A DNA stretch of 64,000 bases from Sisyra terminalis (lineage: Eukaryota > Arthropoda > Insecta > Neuroptera > Sisyridae): positions 47,011,701-47,075,700 of the forward strand of contig OY292275.1 in assembly GCA_958496175.1 (NCBI GenBank), in the 5' to 3' direction. Position numbers and translations under genes: made by a program. How positions within the stretch are numbered: position 1 is the stretch's first letter; each line of letters begins with the position of its first letter. The notes under the pieces were generated by a model, which saw only the letters and a program-made list of their open reading frames with translations, had not been told where the DNA came from and did not search any database. Shown here one piece after another: positions 58,255 to 64,000 of this stretch.

Positions 58255-58480
58255 TCATTTGCAAAGAGAGAGAACAAAGATTTTTAACACATACGTCTGA
58301 AGGAAAACTATATTAATTACCTCAAATTTGAGGTAACTGATTTCTATTTCATTTAATTGCCAATTTTTGTCATTTGTCAGTAGTATGAAAATTTTTTAGG
58401 ATATTACACGGGAAGCTATTTGTCAGTTACACTAATATTGAGCTGTTATTATTTTACGGGAAGTTACTAGTTGTGTAATA
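58255..58480 (+). repeat. Dispersed repeat R2, copy 2
   Basis: Sister of 45596-45800 (blocks listed there). This copy has an internal partial duplication: ACACGGGAAGCTATT at about 58406 and TTACGGGAAGTTACTAGTT at about 58453. It lies directly upstream of LINE coding relics, so R2 may be part of that LINE or a separate insertion beside it. Confidence 0.6.
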
Positions 58481-58550
58481 CTTTCTGAATAAAATAACCG
58501 TAACTATATGAACATCTTTTTAATAATCCGAATACTCCAATGTCACTCCA

Positions 58551-58646
58551 ATGTTACTTTTGTATGGAGTAAAGGCTTGGACGGTAACCGATAATGGATA
58601 CCTTGTTGAAAAGAATCGGTGTTTTCAAAATAAGAATGTATTCTGA
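58551..58646 (+). pseudogene. LINE reverse transcriptase C-terminal relic, part 1
   Basis: The frame from 58551 reads MLLLYGVKAWTVTDNGYLVE then KNRCFQNKNVF and a TGA. LLYGxExWTL followed by a basic/aromatic stretch is the signature after the reverse transcriptase core in RTE/CR1-like LINEs. Downstream, worn pieces such as YPEKYVLLSLVVHENM (about 58707-58755) fit the same protein. Confidence 0.65.
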
Positions 58647-58925
58647 AAGTTTATGAAATATTATGACGTTTCAAAAAATTAAATGAATACTTCGGTCAAT
58701 GCTAAGAGATACCCAGAAAAATACGTCTTATTATCATTAGTAGTCCACGAGAATATGTCACTAGTTCGCAGAGAAATATGGATTATACTTATTATAATAT
58801 ATTTAACAATTGAAAAGGCGTTTAAGTCGTCCATGGGAATTATAACATGAATTTAATGTTCCGTGAAGTTAAAAATTTTGGCGACTGCTGTCTTATTAGG
58901 TCTAATAATTCAAAAGGGAATAATG

Positions 58926-59096
58926 CGGAAAAGAAGTGTAGGCAGAAGGACAACATCCGGATGGAAAAGTGAAAAGACATGGACTGGCAGGTAGTTAGCA
59001 CAATTAATCCGGGATGTAGTAAATAAAGTATCGATAATTAATCCACTAGCCAATATTAACATAATAGTAGGCCATCGTATTGGTTATTATACCTAG
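58926..59096 (+). pseudogene. LINE C-terminal relic, part 2
   Basis: Reads RKRSVGRRTTSGWKSEKTWT, GR, a stop, LAQLIRDVVNKVSIINPLAN and IIVGHRIGYYT before TAG at 59094. Related LINEs end GRRRxSWLKNLRxWxG...LFRxAxDRxxWRxxVANV, often followed by GAAGAAGAAG; here AGAGAAGAAAAATTTGAAGAAG follows. Same strand and order as part 1, so it is the last coding part of one dead LINE. Confidence 0.65.
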
Positions 59097-59752
59097 AGAA
59101 GAAAAATTTGAAGAAGATCGTATTACAATCTAAAGCTACGGAACCCTAAAAGCTCACAATAATTTGAATTGCAGCTCAACGAAGTAAAAATCTTTGTTTA
59201 TTTTTTTTGGTTCATTTGAATTTTTATGCCCGGTTTCATATTATTCGTTCGTACGTTATTTATATATTTTTCATATTAAAAGACAAAGTCGTATAAAATT
59301 TCACGCTCAAATTATTACCTATACAAAGTTACTGGATGGAAAAATTTTGATTAAAATTGACTTGACTTAACGTAAATATTATATCTTAGAGTGCATACAT
59401 AAGCGTTTCCACATATTTTTACCACATAAAATTGCATCAAATGCTTTTACAACGCAAAAACCATCTAAATTTTCTCGACATCAAATTTAATGAAATTAAA
59501 AAAAATAAGTTTTACGATTGAATAAATTAGATAGAGATACATTTTTGCTAGTAGTGTGGTAAAATAAGATATTTTTATCAAACCAGTCTTGAGAAAATTA
59601 AAAATATTTACTTTAATATAATACAAAAGATTAAAATTGCTTTTGAAAAAGAATCAGTTTATTCAAATTAATTTTATGTGCCCAAGGCATATGTTATATA
59701 ATATTGCGATATCAAAAATAATTGCTTAATCTTATATTTTTTTTCTTTCCAG
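59097..59752. other. AT-rich DNA upstream of the exon candidate
   Basis: Nothing recognised until the pyrimidine tract TTTTTTTTCTTTCC at 59737-59750. Confidence 0.5.
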
Positions 59753-59802
59753 ATGCAAATTGAAACCTTACTCGTCAATGGGTTCCGGGTGAACGTAAAA
59801 GG
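59753..59802 (+). CDS. Candidate 50-base internal exon of an unidentified host gene
   Basis: A T-rich tract and TTTCCAG (59746-59752) form a strong acceptor; GG|GTGAGTAT at 59803 forms a strong donor. Between them the DNA is more balanced (about 46 percent G+C) than anything nearby. Only one of three frames is open: it reads MQIETLLVNGFRVNVKG, starting with ATG at the first exon base and leaving two bases, GG, for the next exon. The other two frames hold stops. I do not recognise the protein. If real, the gene lies on the + strand, and the tens of kilobases of repeats upstream are its intron or flank. A chance pairing of splice signals cannot be ruled out. Confidence 0.42.
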
Positions 59803-60914
59803 GTGAGTATCAGTTTGGAATTATTAAGCTCGTACCTCTAAAAGCTTTATGTATAAACTAGTAGTTAATCTACCCAATTAGAGAGATACTTGTCTTAAAG
59901 TTTATTAACAAGATTACAGAAGTAAAATATGGCCTCGAGTGATATGCTGGTCTTCTGTTTCGATTGAACCAAACATAATTTCTGGCATTGTTTGCTTTAA
60001 ATAATAAACAGGAAATCTAATATTAGATATGCTATTAACTCAGACGAGATTTAATACAATTGAAACTTTCGATTAATGCAAAGCAAAAGTTCGAAATTCC
60101 TGGAATTTTTTTCAACAATACTCCGCATTAAAAACGGTGAAATAATTAATGTTTCAAATGCGATAATGAGCTGGTGCCAGGTTTGAATTGACACCGAATT
60201 TTTCTCGAATGTTTCAAATGAAATTTCGTTCAGTTAATTTGTAGCCAGTTGTTTCAATGTCAGTCGTTGGAATCTCGCGTTTCGAAAACTCTATCTAGCC
60301 AATCGGAAAATTAAGTTTTCAAATGAATTTATTATGGAGGCAAAAATCGGGAGAGCCGGGAGCGAAAGTTTCATGTTTGTATTTTCATAAATTATGTTTT
60401 TTTGGTACATTAAAAGGTAGAGAAAATGTTGTGATTTGATTAAATTTTAAATAAGCTGGCTCTCTTTTGTCTCGCCTTCGATGAGAAATCTTATATGATC
60501 TATCTCTTGAAGCAATGTTTTCTTTTCGTGACGATTTTTCTCAACTTTTGATTTTCATCAAACATTTTGCAAAATTAACAAAGTTGTCTACGATCGACGA
60601 AGCTTGTTTCAGTGGGAATTTTTTTTTTGTAAATAATTAAACATGTTGAATTATAATTAATACAATTTATTATAAATAACGGGTTTTCAGTTAATAGAAA
60701 ATAACGTTTGATCAGTACATAAATCAGTTGAGAATAAGTTAAACTATTAATTCGGAAGTCGTCCGTTCTGCATATTTGTTGTAGCCGTATGTGAACAAAT
60801 TACTTCCGAGTTTTTGTTGAATGAATTATGAAAGAAAATCAAGGTAGAAATAATTGAAATTCAACTAATATAATAATGAATTACAGAATATAACAAACCA
60901 TTACGATTAAATAG
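59803..60914 (+). other. Presumed intron downstream of the exon candidate
   Basis: Low in repeats and with fairly balanced patches at 60150-60360 and 60450-60600. No further exon could be placed with confidence. Confidence 0.35.
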
Positions 60915-61070
60915 GGGTATCCGCTTAAAAACTTTGCTACCGTTTTTCACTCTTTTAGGGGAGAAATTTTCAAAAACCCTTTCTTATTTTGTATCTGCAT
61001 CGTATACGGAAACACTTTCCAAATTTCATCGACACAAATGTGCACTTATATTTGAAAATACAATGTAAAA
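60915..61070 (+). repeat. Fragment of an RTE-like interspersed repeat
   Basis: The phrase TACCGTTTTTCACTCTTTTA, GGGGAGAAATTTTCAAAAAC, CCTTTCTTATTTTGTATCTG and TTTCCAAATTTCATCGACAC resembles the region just before the 3' tail of RTE-like insect repeats (ACCCCCTTAGGGGGGAATTT...CCAAATTTCA). The tail itself is absent. Confidence 0.45.
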
Positions 61071-61924
61071 CGAAAAAAAATTATCTTTTTTATTTATACA
61101 AAATTGTTGGAAATAGGTGGAAAGCGTGGAAGTAAATTCAAATATTTTATTTATTTTCAATAACAATAATTGGTTTTCAAATTGTTCTAAATACCGAAAA
61201 AAAGTTAGTATCGATGATTTTATATTTGAATTGATAGTGAAATGTATGGCTAAAAATCGCTACCTTAATGCTTTTCAGTCGAATATATAATTACCCCACA
61301 TCGCAACCATTGATTCATAAAAATAGATTTTAAAATAGTTTGATTGTTGAAAAACAAACCAAAACTTAAAATCGCCTATCTGGTATAAGTACGATAAGTA
61401 CTTCATAAGTATTAAACTTTCATACTAATTTAGAGAAATGACGTTATTTAAAATGTTTTTACTAAAATTATATAAAAAACACATATATTTTATTTCTTAA
61501 TATAATTTTAGATTAACTTTTTTTATATTAACAACACTTTGATTATTAAATTATAAATTTCGATTGTTGATTAACTCTACATTAACTCTCATATTAAACA
61601 TTTTATTGAGATAAAACCTTTAGTTGCGAATGCAACGGGCAACTACTAGTTAAATCATAAATCACAAAACTTTGAAGTAATTTTTGATATTAAATCAATA
61701 AAACAATCAGCCCTAATATTCTGATGTCAAATTTTTATGGCCAAATTAGTAAAAATCAATTGGTTACCAATGAAAATATCGGGAAATTTTATTTTGAATG
61801 TAACTTATGTTTTCATTTTTTACTACTAAGACAATGAAGTAGCGATTGAAATAATTAAAAATCAGATGATATAACATTGAACGACTGTAGTAGGTAAGGT
61901 GATATAATCCATCTTTATTTATTA
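61071..61924. other. AT-rich stretch, nothing recognised
   Basis: A/T-rich without repeat hallmarks. Confidence 0.5.
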
Positions 61925-62325
61925 ATTTTTTAAGGACTTTTCTTCTGCAGAAGAGTTTTGCATTGCCATGTCGCAGAATATAGCTTTCTCTGATGACAAC
62001 TCTTCGACACTTTTGGATATTAAGTAGGTCGACCAAACTTTATTAAAAATGTTTGATAGTTCTTCGACTGTCACCCGTGGATTTGGTATCTTGGTTTCTT
62101 CTTCCATAAATATCTCATTGGTTAAATTATTTGTCATTTTCGTTGGTACTAGTTGGAGAACTGAAAATTATCGAATTTGAACTTAAAAAAATTCAATTGC
62201 CATTAACGAACATCTTATGTGTACTTAGATAAATATTGACAATGTTTTGGTGACAATCTTACGTTACTATCCTGTGAAGATCGAAGAGGATACAATATCA
62301 AATTTGTACTTTTTTGTTTTGGTCT
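61925..62325 (-). repeat. Dispersed repeat, copy 2 (sister at 27.3 kb)
   Basis: Aligned to 27280-27610 (blocks listed there). A minus frame of 71 codons (61922-62137; IPNPRVTVEELSNIFNKVWS) ends KSLKN-stop and is followed within a few bases by AATAAA on the minus strand, as a gene 3' end would be. But the matching frame differs between copies and the other copy stops early, so coding is doubtful. It may be a processed pseudogene piece or a transposon fragment. Confidence 0.55.
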
Positions 62326-64000
62326 TACTATTGCAATATTGATTTCAGAATGAAAAATATTTTCTAACTTTTTATATGTTAGTCACTCTATGACTAAAGT
62401 AACTTTAGTTATAAAATGGCTTAAGTACAATTTTGAAGTAAATTATAAATAAGTAAGGAGATAAATGGCAATTGAATGACTATTGGTTTAAGAATGACAT
62501 TACTTTTCGATACCCCAAATATATAAACAGATTTCTCTACCGCTTAGTTCCACTAGTTATTTATAAGTGTCGCTATCAGTTAATGCTATTTATTGAAAAT
62601 TTATATATTTTCATTAGTTTTTATTATTATTAGTATGTTTTTTAAATCAATGCATTGAATAGAAAATTCTTTGTCAAAACATCGGATCAATTTGATGTAT
62701 AATATGGTAAATATCGAGTAGATTCAATATATCAATGATTAATGAATAGTATTTTACTTAAATAAAAAATAATAAGGTTTCTAATATAAGACAATGAATG
62801 ATGAAACAATAAAGATAATACGTATAAATCATTTTGAGTTTTCAAAACAAATATTCACCATTATTAAAACGTTATATTGCTGACATTCTATGTTTGTTGA
62901 CCAAAATCAATGGGAATAATTTGTCTACAAACTAAAAAAATAACTAAAATTGAACCTGTAGATTTTAATAAATGATAAGACTTTAAGGAGACAGTAAAAG
63001 AAACGTTGTTTATTATTAATTTTAAAAAAATATAAATACCAAAGGGTCTTAGCATTTATATAATACTGCCGTGTCGAAATCATTTTCCAAATATTAATGA
63101 ACTTTAAAAGCTTAAAAGCTTAAGTTCAATTTATTTGATCGTCAATTGATTGTTTCAAAACCGCAGATCCTGCAAGGAAAAGTTTTCAATGCAACAGGCC
63201 AAAAATTATGAACGAAATAAAGAAGATTTTTATTCCGCTTTAAAATGTTTTATATATACAAAGCAATACAAAGTTTGACCTATATTTCACAAAAAGCATC
63301 AACAAAAGGATTAAATTGATATATTTGTTGTTCATTATTGAAAACTGTAAATGCAATATTTACGTGTATTATTATGAACATATTTACGCTTTAAAGAAAA
63401 CCCATAAAATATTCGCATCAATATGTCAATAAGAGTTTGATTTTTTCGCTGAAATGACTGCAACAACGCCAAAGTATTTTACGATTTTTGAACGAAAATG
63501 GAAAACTTAAACTCTTCGAAAAAGAAAACAGCGGAAAAATCTCTTTATTAATAAGACATAAAACATTTACGTTCTTTCGTGACTTGCAAATTTCCAGTGC
63601 AATGCGAAATGGTTTTTGCGCTCCAAACCTTATTTTATCTCGCAAAAACTTTTCCTTCTGCATTTCCAATGCGAAATGGTTTTTTTACATCTTTGTGTTG
63701 TGCTTTACGTAAAAAAATCACCGCTTTTTACGTGGTGCTAATCGTTCGACGAGGGGATGAAAAGTAAAACGAGATAAATGCATCTGAAATTCAAGAAACG
63801 TACCTACGTGTGTTGCATGATCAAAAAAAAGGAAAAAATAAGCGGGATAAATATTCTCAGTCTTGGATTGTAAAAACAATGAAAAATAATTGATGAAGTT
63901 TAACTTTATTAACAAGTTTAAATCATTATTTGAAATTATATTTTGCTTGCTTTAAATTTTCGTTTTTTTTTTGTGCCAAAATTCGTGTTTTTTAAAGCTT
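62326..64000. other. AT-rich stretch with a short direct repeat
   Basis: The sequence AATGCGAAATGGTTTTT occurs at 63601-63617 and 63668-63684, 67 bases apart, with similar preceding CATTTCC/TTTCCAGTGC, a small tandem duplication. Frames across it on both strands (63418-63912) are mutual shadows without domains. Nothing else recognised to the window end. Confidence 0.5.

Noticed and set aside
58551..59096. Retroviral-like or virus-derived reading
   Set aside because: The motifs (LLYGVKAWT, GRRTTSGWK) belong to the C-terminal part of non-LTR retrotransposons; no protease, integrase or envelope trace and no long terminal repeats were seen.
63418..63912. Several overlapping frames on both strands
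   Set aside because: Mutual shadows over a small direct repeat; none has a recognisable domain or consistent composition.

Overview
This window looks like nuclear DNA from an insect. It is strongly AT-rich, has no long open frames, and is full of relics of transposon families typical of insects: Tigger/pogo, mariner, Tc1, hAT-type miniature elements, Jockey-like and RTE/CR1-like LINEs, and tRNA-derived SINEs. A beetle or another holometabolan with a repeat-rich genome would fit, but the sequence does not fix the order. There is no bacterial-type gene, no virus-like gene, no CRISPR array and no intact host protein gene. The best reading is one very large intron or intergenic tract. The only host-gene signals are a 50-base exon candidate on the + strand (59753-59802, strong acceptor and donor) and a CpG-rich island near 11.5-11.9 kb followed by a GTAAGT donor at 12103. 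The idea that these are the promoter/first exon and a later exon of one gene is inference only.

Layout. 0-7 kb: a LINE-like 3' tail, a minus-strand tRNA-Leu-like SINE, a LINE 3' end, and a deleted Tigger element (3707-4834) with decayed C-terminal transposase, then a truncated copy of a second pogo-type family (6626-6876). 7-12 kb: a satellite-like fragment, a 204-bp duplication, and a nested cluster: a Tigger-type element (8932-11320) split by a foldback element (9754-11010) with a 9-bp target duplication, which itself contains a palindrome and another inverted-repeat element. 12-18.9 kb: mostly single-copy AT-rich DNA plus a pogo-type element (15908-16863) whose remaining coding piece is a PHD-type zinc finger. 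18.9-20.3 kb: mariner fragments. 22.4-25.5 kb: two large related palindromic (foldback) elements.

27-34 kb: a dispersed repeat with a sister at 62 kb, a 150-bp tandem duplication, miniature inverted-repeat elements, a SINE-like unit and a deleted Tc1 element (32436-33064). 36-41 kb: a second satellite-like copy, a tandem repeat, a perfect 24-bp palindrome and RTE-like debris. 41.5-47.6 kb: miniature elements, a Jockey-like reverse transcriptase relic split by a miniature element, and a hAT miniature element. 50.9-51.4 kb: a repeat interrupted by an inverted-repeat element, sister to the one at 44.5-45.2 kb. 54-59 kb: further miniature elements, 73-bp and 248-bp tandem duplications and a LINE C-terminal relic. 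59.7 kb to the end: the exon candidate followed by intron-like DNA with a few repeat fragments.

Nothing here works as a pathway. Nearly every coding trace is a decayed transposase or reverse transcriptase. The main interest lies in the order of nested insertions, the foldback families with visible target duplications, and the few possible host-gene signals. All family calls come from motifs read by eye; no database search was possible.
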